A stretch of 64,000 bases of DNA from Streptomyces sp. NRRL F-5727 (lineage in GTDB: Bacteria > Actinomycetota > Actinomycetes > Streptomycetales > Streptomycetaceae). Within the stretch, counting starts at the first letter, position 1; each line of letters starts with the position of its first letter. The stretch is taken from positions 124,001-188,000 of the forward strand of contig NZ_JOGX01000003.1 of NCBI RefSeq assembly GCF_000719555.1, given 5' to 3'. The notes beneath the pieces were generated by a model. It was not told where the DNA came from, made no database searches, and worked only from the letters and a program-made list of their open reading frames with translations. The position numbers were made by a program, and so were the translations under genes. Shown one piece after another: positions 1 through 9,200 of this stretch.

Positions 1-122
1 ACGGGCGCGGCGGGCGGCTCGGCCGGGTGGCCCTGCACGGGCACGCGGGCGTACGGGGGTACGCGGAAGTCACGCAATGTCGCCGTGCGCTCCACGGGAT
101 CCTGACCGGCCCCCTGAGTCAT
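1..122 (-). CDS. 5' end of an unidentified gene (partial)
   Basis: On the minus strand an open frame begins with ATG at 122 and stays open for 40 codons to the window edge. A GGAGGGG ribosome-binding sequence sits about five bases upstream. The visible N-terminus reads MTQGAGQDPVERTATLRDF and continues with Pro/Val-rich, soluble-looking sequence. There is no signal peptide or membrane segment. Codon third positions are almost all G/C, which supports real coding. I do not recognise the family from 40 residues. It would be transcribed in the same direction as the lacI-type gene upstream of it. Confidence 0.55.
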   Translation of the reverse strand, partial: MTQGAGQDPVERTATLRDFRVPPYARVPVQGHPAEPPAAP

Positions 123-439
123 CGACCCCTCCACCACCGTCGCGATGCCCTGCACATCGCGGACCGGCCTGGTCGGGGTGGTCCGCGGTGTCGTGCGCCC
201 ATCATAGGAATGAGGGTCCGCCTGTGTGACGCACCAGGGGTGGTGAATCCGGGTTCGCTCCGGGTTCACCGGTTGTTTCGCCCGAATTGAGAAGGTCCAG
301 TCCAGGGTCGGGTACGGCGGGGTGGCCGGTTTCGGCGTCTCCGCCCACGGGCAGGGGCGGGACGGCGAGTCGTTCGTGCGTTCGTGCGGTTGTGTGCGTC
401 CGGCCGCTCCTTCGGCGCGGCCGGAGTCCGGCGGGGTGG
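123..439. other. Intergenic region with one hairpin, no gene seen
   Basis: This 317-base gap lies between the stop of the LacI-family gene and the start of the partial gene at the left edge. I find no convincing frame in it. It holds a hairpin at 242-270 (listed separately) and an overlapping direct repeat of TCCGGGTTC. The promoter of the left-edge gene should lie in its left part, but I cannot point to clear -35/-10 elements. Confidence 0.5.
242..270 (-). terminator. Hairpin, possible terminator of the LacI-family gene
   Basis: Arms 242-252 and 260-270 pair over 11 base pairs, one of them a G-U pair, around a 7-base loop. The hairpin lies 170 bases beyond the stop of the LacI-type gene and before the next minus-strand gene. 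There is no clean T-run on the minus strand, so termination is an inference. Confidence 0.35.
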
Positions 440-1546
440 TCAGTCCTTCGCGGGCGAGCGCGGCGGGCTGACGGTCGTCCGCGGCGAGCGGCGCTGCGAG
501 GAGGTGCGGACGATGAGTTCGGTCGGTATCACCTGCTCGACCGGGCCGTCGCTCTCGATCCCCTCGATGGCGTCGATGAGGAGCTGGACGACGGCGGTGC
601 CGATGCGGCGCGGTTTGAGCGAGAGCGTGGTGATGGGCGGTTCGGTGGTGGCGTAGACGGTGGACTCGCTGCAGCACACGATCAGCAGGTCGTCGGGGAC
701 GCGCAGGCCGTAGCGGCGGGCGGCGGCGAGGAGGTCGGTGCCGTTGGGGTCGAAGAGGCCGTAGACGGCGTCGGGACGGTCCGGGCGGGCGAGCAGCCGG
801 TCGGCCGCGACGGCGCCCGCGCACGGGTCGTGCGCCGGGTATGCCTCGTAGACGGGGTCCTGTCCGACCCGCTCGCACCAGTTGAGGTACGCGGTGGTGG
901 AGAGGCGGGTGTACGTGTCGGTGGTGGTGCCGGTGAGGAGGCCGATGCGGCGGGCGCCGGCGTCGGCGAGGTGGTCGAGGAGGTCGAGGACGGCGGCCTC
1001 GTGGTCGTTGTCGACCCAGGCGGTCACCGGGAGCGTGCCGGCGGGGCGTCCGTCGGAGACGACGGGGAGGCCCTGGCGGACGAGCTCGGTGACGACGGGG
1101 TCGTGGTCGGAGGGGTCGATGACGACGGTGCCGTCGAGGGCGACGTTCGACCAGACGTCATGGCGTGAGGTCGCGGGGAGGATGACGAGGGCGTAGCCGC
1201 GGGCGAGCGCGGCCGAGGTGGCGGCCCTGGCCATCTCCGCGAAGTAGGCGAACTCCGTGAAGGTGAAAGGTTCATCCCCGTACGTGGTCACGGTCAGGCC
1301 GATGAGTCCCGACTTCCCGGTGCGGAGCGTGCGGGCCGCCGCGGAGGGGCGGTAGCCCAGCCGGTCGGCGACCTCGCGGACGTGTCGGCGGGTGGCGTCC
1401 GGGAGTCGGCCCTTGCCGTTGAGCGCGTCGGAGACAGTCGTGATGGAGACCCCGGCGGCGGCGGCCACGTCCCGGATGCCTGCCCGGCCCTGCCGGCTTC
1501 CCCGGGTCTGTGCCCGGCTCACCTGGTGCTTCCCTGCTGCTGTCAT
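440..1546 (-). CDS. LacI-family transcriptional regulator
   Basis: A 368-residue DNA-binding repressor or activator of the LacI/GalR family, probably sensing a sugar or related ligand. Residues about 20-75 form the helix-turn-helix and hinge (GIRDVAAAAGVSITTVSDAL, then the family's LGYRPSAAARTLR). Residues about 80-350 are the periplasmic-binding-protein-like sensor domain, including the GRP-T-VDNDHEAA segment. The C-terminus is a basic, Ser/Pro-rich tail. I chose ATG 1546 because the HTH begins soon after it and the open frame further upstream is not HTH-like. A 12-base palindrome lies about 40 bases upstream and could be an autoregulatory site. No sugar-transport or glycosidase gene is adjacent, so the ligand is unknown. 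Confidence 0.9.
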   Translation of the reverse strand: MTAAGKHQVSRAQTRGSRQGRAGIRDVAAAAGVSITTVSDALNGKGRLPDATRRHVREVADRLGYRPSAAARTLRTGKSGLIGLTVTTYGDEPFTFTEFAYFAEMARAATSAALARGYALVILPATSRHDVWSNVALDGTVVIDPSDHDPVVTELVRQGLPVVSDGRPAGTLPVTAWVDNDHEAAVLDLLDHLADAGARRIGLLTGTTTDTYTRLSTTAYLNWCERVGQDPVYEAYPAHDPCAGAVAADRLLARPDRPDAVYGLFDPNGTDLLAAARRYGLRVPDDLLIVCCSESTVYATTEPPITTLSLKPRRIGTAVVQLLIDAIEGIESDGPVEQVIPTELIVRTSSQRRSPRTTVSPPRSPAKD

Positions 1547-1586
1547 GGCGAGCCGATAGTAGGGCGATGAGGGGTGGGTGAGACGG

Positions 1587-1598
1587 CCGCATATGCGG
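1587..1598. promoter_or_regulatory. Palindrome CCGCATATGCGG upstream of the LacI-type gene
   Basis: A perfect 12-base palindrome 41 bases upstream of the ATG of the LacI-family gene. It lacks the central CG common in LacI-family operators, so an autoregulatory role is only a guess. Confidence 0.3.
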
Positions 1599-1832
1599 GC
1601 GTTGACAGGCACGTTTCTGCAAGGCCGAGGGGTGCCAATGGTGCTGTAATCCAAGGTAGTTGAGGGGTTTTCCATGCGACTCGATGTCGTCCGATGGGAT
1701 GGGCCTGGCGTGGGGGCGAGGTCTCGAAGAGGTCTCAACTCACCTCTACGGGGGATGCGCGCCACGGCGCTCGCCACCAGCGCGCGCCACCCGTGCGCGC
1801 GCCCCCTCGGCCCGGGAGGGCCGCCGGGCGGG

Positions 1833-1864
1833 TTTTCCACAGCGTTGCAGGGCTGTTGTCCACA
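1833..1864 (+). promoter_or_regulatory. Two DnaA-box-like 9-mers
   Basis: TTTTCCACA (1833-1841) and TTGTCCACA (1856-1864) lie in direct orientation upstream of the aminotransferase gene. TTGTCCACA is the Streptomyces-preferred DnaA box; the first site differs from it by one base. They sit in the 391-base gap 1547-1937, which otherwise holds GC-rich sequence with short CGCGCG runs and no gene. Confidence 0.45.
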
Positions 1865-1937
1865 GCCCATTCGCAGCGGGCGGGAATCCTCATAAAGTGA
1901 GAAGCATTGGCGGTACGGACGGTCGAGGAGGCCACCT

Positions 1938-3035
1938 GTGAGCGAGACCAGCGGGACGAGCAAGCCCACCCCGAAGCTGCGCGCCGAGCTGGACGGCGTC
2001 CCCACCTACAAGCCGGGCAAGCCGGCCGCCGCGGGCGGCCCGGTCGCCTTCAAGCTGTCCTCGAACGAGAACCCCTACCCGCCGCTGCCGGGTGTGATGG
2101 AGAGCGCGCTGGCCGCCGCCGCGAGCTTCAACCGCTACCCGGACATGGCCTGCACCGAGCTGTCGGCGGAGCTGGCCGACCGCTTCGGCGTCCCGGTCTC
2201 CCACATCGCCACCGGCACCGGCTCGGTCGGCGTCGCCCAGTCGCTGCTCCAGGCCACCTCCGGCCCGGGCGACGAGGTGATCTACGCCTGGCGCTCCTTC
2301 GAGGCGTACCCGATCATCACGCAGATCAGCGGGGCCACCTCGGTGCAGGTGCCGCTGACCGACGACGAGACGCACGACCTCGACGCGATGGCCGCGGCGA
2401 TCACCGACCGGACCCGGCTGATCTTCGTGTGCAACCCCAACAACCCCACGGGCACCGCGGTGCGCCGCGAGGAGCTGGAGCGCTTCCTGGACCGGGTGCC
2501 CTCCGACGTCCTGGTGGTGATCGACGAGGCGTACAAGGAGTTCGTCCGCGACACCGACATCCCGGACGGCGTCGAGCTCTACCGCGACCGGCCGAACGTG
2601 GCGGTGCTGCGCACCTTCTCCAAGGCGTACGGCCTGGCCGGGCTGCGGGTCGGCTTCGCGATCGCCCATGAGCCGGTGGCGGCGGCGCTGCGCAAGACGG
2701 CGGTGCCGTTCGGAGTGAGCCAGCTGGCGCAGGACGCGGCGGTGGCCTCGCTGCGCGCCGAGGACGAGCTGCTCGGGCGGGTCGGCTCGCTGGTGGCGGA
2801 GCGCGACCGGGTCCGCGCGGGGCTGGTGGCCCAGGGCTGGACGGTGCCGGACGCCCAGGCGAACTTCGTCTGGCTGCGGCTCGGCGAGCGGACCGTGGAC
2901 TTCGCGGCGGAGTGCGAGCGGCACGGCGTGGTGGTGCGGCCGTTCGCGGGGGAGGGCGTGCGCGTCACGATCGGCGAGACCGAGGCGAACGACCTGTTCC
3001 TGAAGGTGGCGGAGAGCTTCCGCCAGGGGTCCTGA
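1938..3035 (+). CDS. Histidinol-phosphate / aromatic aminotransferase (HisC-Pat type)
   Basis: A PLP-dependent fold-type I aminotransferase of 365 residues, the normal HisC length. Visible motifs are SSNENPYPP near residue 42, the CNPNNPTGT loop around 165-172, DEAYKEF around 196-202, and the PLP-binding lysine in SKAYGLAG (about K229). It acts in the cytoplasm. The family transfers the amino group of glutamate to imidazoleacetol phosphate (histidine synthesis) or to aryl-pyruvates (phenylalanine/tyrosine). No his genes are next to it, so an aromatic aminotransferase (Pat-like) role is at least as likely. The start is GTG, preceded by GAGGAGG. Confidence 0.85.
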   Translation: MSETSGTSKPTPKLRAELDGVPTYKPGKPAAAGGPVAFKLSSNENPYPPLPGVMESALAAAASFNRYPDMACTELSAELADRFGVPVSHIATGTGSVGVAQSLLQATSGPGDEVIYAWRSFEAYPIITQISGATSVQVPLTDDETHDLDAMAAAITDRTRLIFVCNPNNPTGTAVRREELERFLDRVPSDVLVVIDEAYKEFVRDTDIPDGVELYRDRPNVAVLRTFSKAYGLAGLRVGFAIAHEPVAAALRKTAVPFGVSQLAQDAAVASLRAEDELLGRVGSLVAERDRVRAGLVAQGWTVPDAQANFVWLRLGERTVDFAAECERHGVVVRPFAGEGVRVTIGETEANDLFLKVAESFRQGS

Positions 3036-3070
3036 CGGATCCGACAGCGGTGGCGCCGGCCCCTGACGGG

Positions 3071-3445
3071 TCAGGCGCGTTCCACGCGGATCGGGTCGCC
3101 GTCGCGGACGGTGGCCAGGATCCGCGGGTCGTCGTCGAGCGAGCCCAGCAGATTGCAGGGGCTCGCCAGGCGGCACTCCTCGCCCCGGGAGATCGGGGTG
3201 GGTCCGTAGGGGAGGGCGAGGGCGTCGCCGTCGGTCCAGAAGGCCACCGTGCCGGGATCGACGACCTGGCGCGCCCCGTCCTCGCGCGGCACGGAGACCG
3301 GCGTGTCGAAGTAGACCTCCTCGCCCCAGGTGCGGGCGGTGGAGACGATCGGCAGGGCCCCCAGGAGCGCGGTGCTCGTGGGGGTCTCGTCGAGGGTGGC
3401 CGTGGTGTGTCCGGCCGGCCAGCTGAGGCGTATGCGAAGGGTCAC
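3071..3445 (-). CDS. Cyclophilin-like fold protein (TM1367-type)
   Basis: A 124-residue cytoplasmic protein. The pattern of a beta-barrel with VYFDTPV, DPGTVAFWTDGDALALPYGPTP and a closing DGDPIRVER strand resembles the small cyclophilin-fold family (TM1367-like). Members are usually not shown to have prolyl isomerase activity and the role is unknown. It converges on the aminotransferase gene, with a 35-base gap. The GTG start has no clear ribosome-binding site. An AT-rich 17-base palindrome lies only 8 bases upstream, so a leaderless, repressor-controlled transcript is plausible. Confidence 0.7.
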   Translation of the reverse strand: MTLRIRLSWPAGHTTATLDETPTSTALLGALPIVSTARTWGEEVYFDTPVSVPREDGARQVVDPGTVAFWTDGDALALPYGPTPISRGEECRLASPCNLLGSLDDDPRILATVRDGDPIRVERA

Positions 3446-3453
3446 GGCCCGGA

Positions 3454-3470
3454 TTCAACAATATGTTGAA
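3454..3470 (-). promoter_or_regulatory. Perfect palindrome TTCAACAATATGTTGAA, likely operator
   Basis: Seven-base arms TTCAACA/TGTTGAA surround ATA. The site is strikingly AT-rich for this genome and lies directly upstream of the GTG of the cyclophilin-like gene. It overlaps a possible minus-strand -10 (CATATT). I infer a repressor site; no regulator gene is adjacent. Confidence 0.55.
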
Positions 3471-3549
3471 GGGTCTTGGGAAGGTGTGACCTTCGGTACA
3501 GCCCCCCACCCTCCAGTACGGATTTCGTATGAGTCATAATGCTTGTGAA

Positions 3550-3565
3550 TGTGAACGCGTTCACA
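3550..3565 (+). promoter_or_regulatory. Rex operator of the cyd operon
   Basis: TGTGAACGCGTTCACA is a perfect 16-base palindrome 84 bases upstream of cydA. It is identical to the Rex operator described for the S. coelicolor cyd operon. Rex is the NAD+/NADH-sensing repressor: high NADH (low oxygen) releases it and turns on cytochrome bd. A CATAAT hexamer at 3535-3540 could be the -10 box. Rex itself is not encoded in the window. Confidence 0.88.
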
Positions 3566-3649
3566 AGCGTGTCCCTGTTCGTCCCATAAGAGGAGGGACT
3601 AAAGGGGCAAACTGCCGATGTGACCACGGCGACGTAAGGAGAAGACGAC

Positions 3650-5167
3650 GTGGACCTCGCTTTGGCGCCCGAGACTCTGGCGCGCTGGCAGTTCGGCATC
3701 ACCACCGTCTACCACTTTCTCTTCGTCCCGCTGACGATCTCCCTCGCCGCACTCACCGCCGGTCTCCAGACCGCCTGGGTCCGGACCGAGAAGGAGAAGT
3801 ACCTCAGGGCGACGAAGTTCTGGGGAAAGCTCTTCCTCATCAACATCGCGATGGGCGTCGTCACCGGCATCGTCCAGGAATTCCAGTTCGGCATGAACTG
3901 GTCGGACTACTCCCGCTTCGTCGGTGACATCTTCGGCGCCCCGCTCGCCTTCGAGGCGCTCATCGCGTTCTTCTTCGAGTCGACCTTCATCGGCCTGTGG
4001 ATCTTCGGCTGGGACAAGCTGCCGAAGAAGATCCACCTCGCCTGCATCTGGATGGTGTCGATCGGCACCATCCTCTCCGCGTACTTCATCCTGGCCGCCA
4101 ACTCCTGGATGCAGCACCCGGTCGGATACCGCATCAACGAGGACCGGGGCCAGGGTGCCCGCGCCGAGCTCACCGACTTCTGGGCGGTGCTCACCCAGAA
4201 CACCGCCCTCACCCAGTTCTTCCACACCATGACGGCCGCGTTCCTCGTCGGCGGCGCCTTCATGGTCGGCATCTCCGCCTTCCACCTGGCGCGCAAGCGG
4301 CACATCCCGGTGATGCGGACCTCGCTGCGGCTCGGCCTGATCACCCTGATCATCGCCGGCCTCGGCACGGCCATCAGCGGCGACATGCTCGGCAAGGTCA
4401 TGTTCAAGCAGCAGCCGATGAAGATGGCCGCCGCCGAGGCGCTGTGGGACGGCGAGGCGCCCGCACCCTTCTCGATCTTCGCCTACGGCGACGTCGAGAA
4501 GGGCCACAACAAGGTCGCCGTCGAGATCCCCGGAATACTGTCCTACCTCGCCAACGGCGACTTCGACTCGTACGTCCCCGGCATCAACGACGTCAACAAG
4601 GCCGAGCAGGAGAAGTACGGCCCCGGCGACTACCGGCCCAACATCCCCGTCGCCTACTGGGGCTTCCGCTGGATGATCGGCTTCGGCATGGCCTCGCTCG
4701 CCATCGGCGTCGTCGGACTCTGGCTGACCCGCAAGAAGTTCCTCATCGCCCCCGGCCTGAGGACCGGTGAGGACGAAGTGCCGAACCTCGTCCTCTTCAA
4801 GAGCAAGGCGCTCAGCCCGAAGATCGGCAAGTGGTACTGGATCGTGGCCCTCTGGACCATGCTCTTCCCGCTGATCGCCAACTCCTGGGGCTGGATCTTC
4901 ACCGAGATGGGCCGTCAGCCCTGGGTCGTCTACGGCGTGATGCGCACCAGCGCCGCCGTCTCCCCCGGCGTCTCGCAGGGCGAGGTGCTCACCTCGATGA
5001 CCGTCTTCACCACCCTGTACGCGATCCTCGCCGTCATCGAGGTCAAGCTCCTCGTGAAGTACGTGAAGGCCGGCCCGCCGGAGCTCACCGAGGACGACCT
5101 CAACCCGCCCACCAAGATCGGCGGGGACACCCGTGACCCCGACCGGCCCATGGCCTTCTCGTACTGA
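3650..5167 (+). CDS. cydA: Cytochrome bd oxidase subunit I
   Basis: The quinol-oxidising and heme-carrying subunit of cytochrome bd, a high-affinity terminal oxidase in the membrane (505 residues). The heme b595 ligand is H22 in YHFLFVPLTI, the heme b558 ligands are H192 (FFHTMTAA) and M420 (FTEMGRQPW), and the conserved glutamates lie in FEALIAFFFEST (E102, E110). About nine membrane spans are visible. The Q-loop is the short type. The start is GTG with AAGGA upstream. It is the first gene of the operon cydA-cydB-cydDC, 18 bases before cydB, and the Rex operator at 3550-3565 implies induction when oxygen is low. Confidence 0.97.
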   Translation: MDLALAPETLARWQFGITTVYHFLFVPLTISLAALTAGLQTAWVRTEKEKYLRATKFWGKLFLINIAMGVVTGIVQEFQFGMNWSDYSRFVGDIFGAPLAFEALIAFFFESTFIGLWIFGWDKLPKKIHLACIWMVSIGTILSAYFILAANSWMQHPVGYRINEDRGQGARAELTDFWAVLTQNTALTQFFHTMTAAFLVGGAFMVGISAFHLARKRHIPVMRTSLRLGLITLIIAGLGTAISGDMLGKVMFKQQPMKMAAAEALWDGEAPAPFSIFAYGDVEKGHNKVAVEIPGILSYLANGDFDSYVPGINDVNKAEQEKYGPGDYRPNIPVAYWGFRWMIGFGMASLAIGVVGLWLTRKKFLIAPGLRTGEDEVPNLVLFKSKALSPKIGKWYWIVALWTMLFPLIANSWGWIFTEMGRQPWVVYGVMRTSAAVSPGVSQGEVLTSMTVFTTLYAILAVIEVKLLVKYVKAGPPELTEDDLNPPTKIGGDTRDPDRPMAFSY

Positions 5168-5185
5168 GGCTCAGGAGATCGAGGC

Positions 5186-6187
5186 ATGGAACTCCACGAC
5201 GTCTGGTTCGTACTCATCGCCGTCCTCTGGACCGGCTACTTCTTCCTGGAGGGTTTCGACTTCGGGGTCGGCATCCTCACCAAGCTGCTCGCCCGGAACC
5301 GGCCCGAGAAGCGGGTCCTCATCAACACCATCGGACCCGTCTGGGACGGCAACGAGGTGTGGCTGCTGACCGCCGGCGGCGCTACCTTCGCCGCCTTCCC
5401 CGAGTGGTACGCGACCCTCTTCTCCGGCTTCTACCTGCCGCTGCTGATCATCCTGGTCTGCCTCATCGTCCGCGGTGTCGCCTTCGAGTACCGGGCCAAG
5501 CGCCCCGAGGAGAACTGGCAGCGCAACTGGGAACAGGCGATCTTCTGGACCTCCCTGATCCCCGCGATCCTGTGGGGCGTGGCCTTCGGCAACATCGTCC
5601 GGGGCGTGAAGATCGACGGGAACATGGAGTACGTCGGCACCTTCTGGGACCTGCTCAACCCGTACGCCCTCCTCGGCGGGCTGGTGACGCTCACCCTCTT
5701 CACCTTCCACGGCACGGTCTTCGTCGCGCTCAAGACGGTGGGCGACATCCGGACCCGGGCCCGGTCGCTCGCGGTGACGCTGGGCCTGGTCACGGCGGCG
5801 CTCGCGCTCGCCTTCCTGATCTGGACCCAGGTCGACACGGGCGACGGCTGGAGCCTCGCGGCGATGCTGATCGCCGCGGTCTCCCTGGTCGGCGCGATCG
5901 GAGCCGTCAAGGCGGGACGCGAGGGCTGGTCGTTCGCGCTCTCGGGGGTGACGATCGCCGCCGCGGTTGCGATGCTGTTCCTGGCGCTCTTCCCGAACGT
6001 CATGCCGTCCTCGCTCGACCCCGCGTGGAGCCTGACGGTGACGAACGCGTCGTCGAGCCCGTACACGCTCAAGATCATGACCTGGTGCGCGGCCATCGCC
6101 ACGCCCCTGGTCCTGCTCTACCAGGGGTGGACCTACTGGGTCTTCCGCAAGCGGATCGGCACCCAGCACATCGCCGACGCCCACTAG
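5186..6187 (+). CDS. cydB: Cytochrome bd oxidase subunit II
   Basis: The second membrane subunit of cytochrome bd (333 residues). The N-terminal MELHDVWFVLIAVLWTGYFF and the GFDFGVG motif (about residues 24-30) are diagnostic. WDGNEVWLL follows near residue 53, and about eight membrane segments are present. It pairs with CydA to stabilise the hemes and has no catalytic center of its own. It starts with ATG behind AGGAG, 18 bases after cydA. The 69-base gap to cydDC carries a degenerate 12-base tandem repeat. Confidence 0.96.
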   Translation: MELHDVWFVLIAVLWTGYFFLEGFDFGVGILTKLLARNRPEKRVLINTIGPVWDGNEVWLLTAGGATFAAFPEWYATLFSGFYLPLLIILVCLIVRGVAFEYRAKRPEENWQRNWEQAIFWTSLIPAILWGVAFGNIVRGVKIDGNMEYVGTFWDLLNPYALLGGLVTLTLFTFHGTVFVALKTVGDIRTRARSLAVTLGLVTAALALAFLIWTQVDTGDGWSLAAMLIAAVSLVGAIGAVKAGREGWSFALSGVTIAAAVAMLFLALFPNVMPSSLDPAWSLTVTNASSSPYTLKIMTWCAAIATPLVLLYQGWTYWVFRKRIGTQHIADAH

Positions 6188-6200
6188 GCGCTGTCACACC

Positions 6201-6248
6201 GCAGCTCGCACCAGAGCTCGCACCAGGGCTCCCGTCAGGGCTCACATC
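6201..6248 (+). repeat. Degenerate 12-bp tandem repeat, four units
   Basis: Units GCAGCTCGCACC, AGAGCTCGCACC, AGGGCTCCCGTC and AGGGCTCACATC follow one another between the cydB stop and the cydDC ribosome-binding site. The region is untranslated. No function is evident. Confidence 0.6.
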
Positions 6249-6256
6249 AGAGGGGC

Positions 6257-9200
6257 ATGTTTCACGTGAAACCGATCGACCCGCGTCTGCTCCGGTACGC
6301 CCGGGCGACCCGCTTCTTCCTCGTCGCGGTCGTCGTCCTCGGCCTGGTCGGGGCGGCGCTGGTCATCGCCCAGGCGATGCTCATCGCCGAGATCGTGGTC
6401 GGCGGCTTCCAGCGGGGCCTCTCGGTCTCCGCCCTGACCACTCCCCTGCTGCTGCTCGCCGGGGTCGCGCTGGGGCGGGGGCTCGTCTCCTGGCTGACCG
6501 AGCTCGCCGCCCACCGGGCGAGCGCGGCGGTCAAGTCCGAGCTCCGCGGCCGGCTCCTGGAGCGGGCCACCGCCCTCGGCCCCGGCTGGCTCGGCGGGCA
6601 GCGCACCGGCTCGCTCATCGCGCTCGCCACCCGCGGCGTCGACGCGCTCGACGACTACTTCGCCCGCTACCTGCCCCAGCTCGGCCTCGCGGTCGTCGTC
6701 CCCCTCGCGGTCCTCGCGCGGATCGTCACCGAGGACTGGGTCTCGGCCGCGATCATCGTCGTCACCCTGCCGCTCATCCCGGTCTTCATGATCCTCATCG
6801 GCTGGTACACCCAGGCCCGGATGGACCGGCAGTGGAAGCTGCTCTCCCGGCTCTCCGGCCACTTCCTCGACGTCGTCGCCGGACTGCCCACCCTCAAGGT
6901 CTTCGGCCGGGCCAAGGCCCAGGCCGCCTCGATCCGTGCCATCACCGCCGACTACCGGCGGGCGACCATGCGCACCCTGCGGATCGCCTTCCTGTCCTCC
7001 TTCGCCCTGGAACTGCTCTCCACGCTGTCGGTGGCGCTCGTCGCCGTCACCATCGGCATGCGGCTCGTCCACGGCACCCTCGACCTCTACACCGGCCTCG
7101 TCATCCTGGTCCTCGCCCCCGAGGCGTATCTGCCGCTGCGCCAGGTCGGCGCCCAGTTCCACGCGGCGGCGGAGGGGCTCGCGGCGGCCGAGGAGATCTT
7201 CGAGGTCCTGGAGACGCCGGTGCGCTCCGGCGGTACGCGGGCGGTGCCGGCCGAGCCGCGGCTGGAGCTGGACCGGGTGACGGTCCGCCACGCGGGGCGC
7301 GCCGCACCCTCGCTGGACGCCGCGAGCCTGACCGTGGAGCCGGGGGAGACGGTGGCGCTCGTCGGCCCGAGCGGCGCCGGGAAGTCGACCCTGCTCGACG
7401 TCGTGCTCGGCTTCGCGGAGCCGGAGGAGGGCGTAACCGTACGGGTCGGGGGCGTGGACCTGGCGGAGCTGGACCTGGACGCCTGGCGGTCGCGGATCGC
7501 GTGGGTGCCGCAGCGGCCGTACCTCTTCGCCGGGACCATCGCCGAGAACGTGCGGCTCGCCCGGCCGGAGGCCGGTGACGAGGAGGTGCGGCGGGCGCTG
7601 CGGGACGCCGGGGCGGACTCCTTCGTCGACGGGCTGCCCGAGGGCGCCGCGACCGTGCTCGGCGAGGACGGGGCGGGGCTCTCCGCCGGTCAGCGCCAGC
7701 GGCTCGCGCTGGCACGGGCCTTCCTCGCGGACCGGCCGCTGCTGCTGCTCGACGAGCCGACGGCGGCGCTGGACGGCGAGACCGAGGCGGGGATCGTCGA
7801 CGCGGTGCGGCGGCTCTCCGCGGGGCGGACCGTGCTGCTGGTCGTGCACCGGCCGGCGCTGCTGGCCGTGGCGGACCGGGTGGTGACGGTCGGAACCGCC
7901 GCCGAGGCGGTCGGCTCCGGTGCGGCGGTGGGCGCCGCACGGACGCCGACCGGCCCCGCCGCCGCGCCTGTCCCGGACATGGTGCCCGCCGCGGCGGAGC
8001 CCGTATCCGCGTCCGGACAGGGCGTCCTCGCCCGCGTGCGCGGAATGGCCGGGGAGCTCAAGGGGCGGATGGGGCTCGCGCTGCTGCTCGGGAGCCTGGC
8101 GCTCGGCTCGGCCGTGGGGCTCATGGCCGTGTCCGGGTGGCTCATCTCGCGGGCCTCGGAGCAGCCGCCCGTGCTGCACCTGATGGTCGCCGTGACCGCC
8201 ACCCGCGCCTTCGGCATCGGACGGGCCGTCTTCCGGTACGCCGAGCGGCTGGTCTCCCACGACGCCGTGCTGCGGATGCTCGCCGAACTCCGCGTCTCCG
8301 TCTACGCCCGGCTGGAGCGGATCGCCCCCGCGGGGCTGCGCCGCGCCCGCCGCGGCGATCTGCTCGCCCGGCTCGTCCACGACGTCGACGCCCTCCAGGA
8401 CTACTGGCTGCGCTGGCTGCTCCCGGCCGGTGCCGCGCTCGTCGTCGGGCTCGGCGCGGTCGGCTTCACCGGCTGGCTGCTGCCCGAGGCGGGCGCCGTG
8501 CTCGCGGTGGGCCTGCTCGTGGCGGGCGTGCTCGTGCCGCCGCTGGGCGCCGCGCTGGCCCGGCGGGCCGAGCGAAGGCTCGCCCCGGCGCGCGGGGCGC
8601 TCGCGACTGCCGTGGCCGATCCGCTGCGCGGCTGCGCCGAACTGACCGTGGCGGGTGCGCTGCGGGACCGGCTCGACCGGGCGCGGGCCGCCGACGGCAC
8701 CCTCACCCAGATCGCCTCCCGGCAGGCCGCCGCGGCCGCGCTCGGCGCCGGGCTCTCCGCCCTTGTGTGCGGGCTGACGGTGGTCGCCGCGGCCTTCGTC
8801 GGCGTGCAGGCGGTCCGGGACGGGCGGCTCGACGGGGTCGCCCTCGCGGTCGTCGTCCTCACCCCGCTCGCCGCGTTCGAGGCCGTGACCGGGCTGCCGC
8901 TGGCCGTCCAGTACCGGCAGCGGGTCAGGCACAGCGCCGAGCGGGTCTTCGAGGTGCTGGACGCGCCCGTCCCCGTCCACGAGCCGGCGGTGCCCGCCGC
9001 TCCCCCGGCCGGGCCGTTCCCGCTGGAACTGGCCGGTCTCGGGGCCCGGTACGCCGGGCAGGACCGGCCCGCGCTCGACGGCTTCGCGCTCACCCTGGAC
9101 GCCGGGCGGCGGGTCGCCGTCGTCGGCGCCTCCGGCTCCGGCAAGACCACGCTCGCCCAGGTGCTGCTGCGGTTCCTGGACGCGGAGGCGGGGACGTACC

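Noticed and set aside
287..1168. Long plus-strand open frame opposite the LacI-type gene
   Set aside because: It is the antisense shadow of a clear LacI-family gene; composition is Gly/Val/Asp-rich with no family motif.
1890..3509. Minus-strand frame of 539 codons
   Set aside because: Antisense to the aminotransferase; Arg/His-rich sequence typical of high-GC shadow frames.
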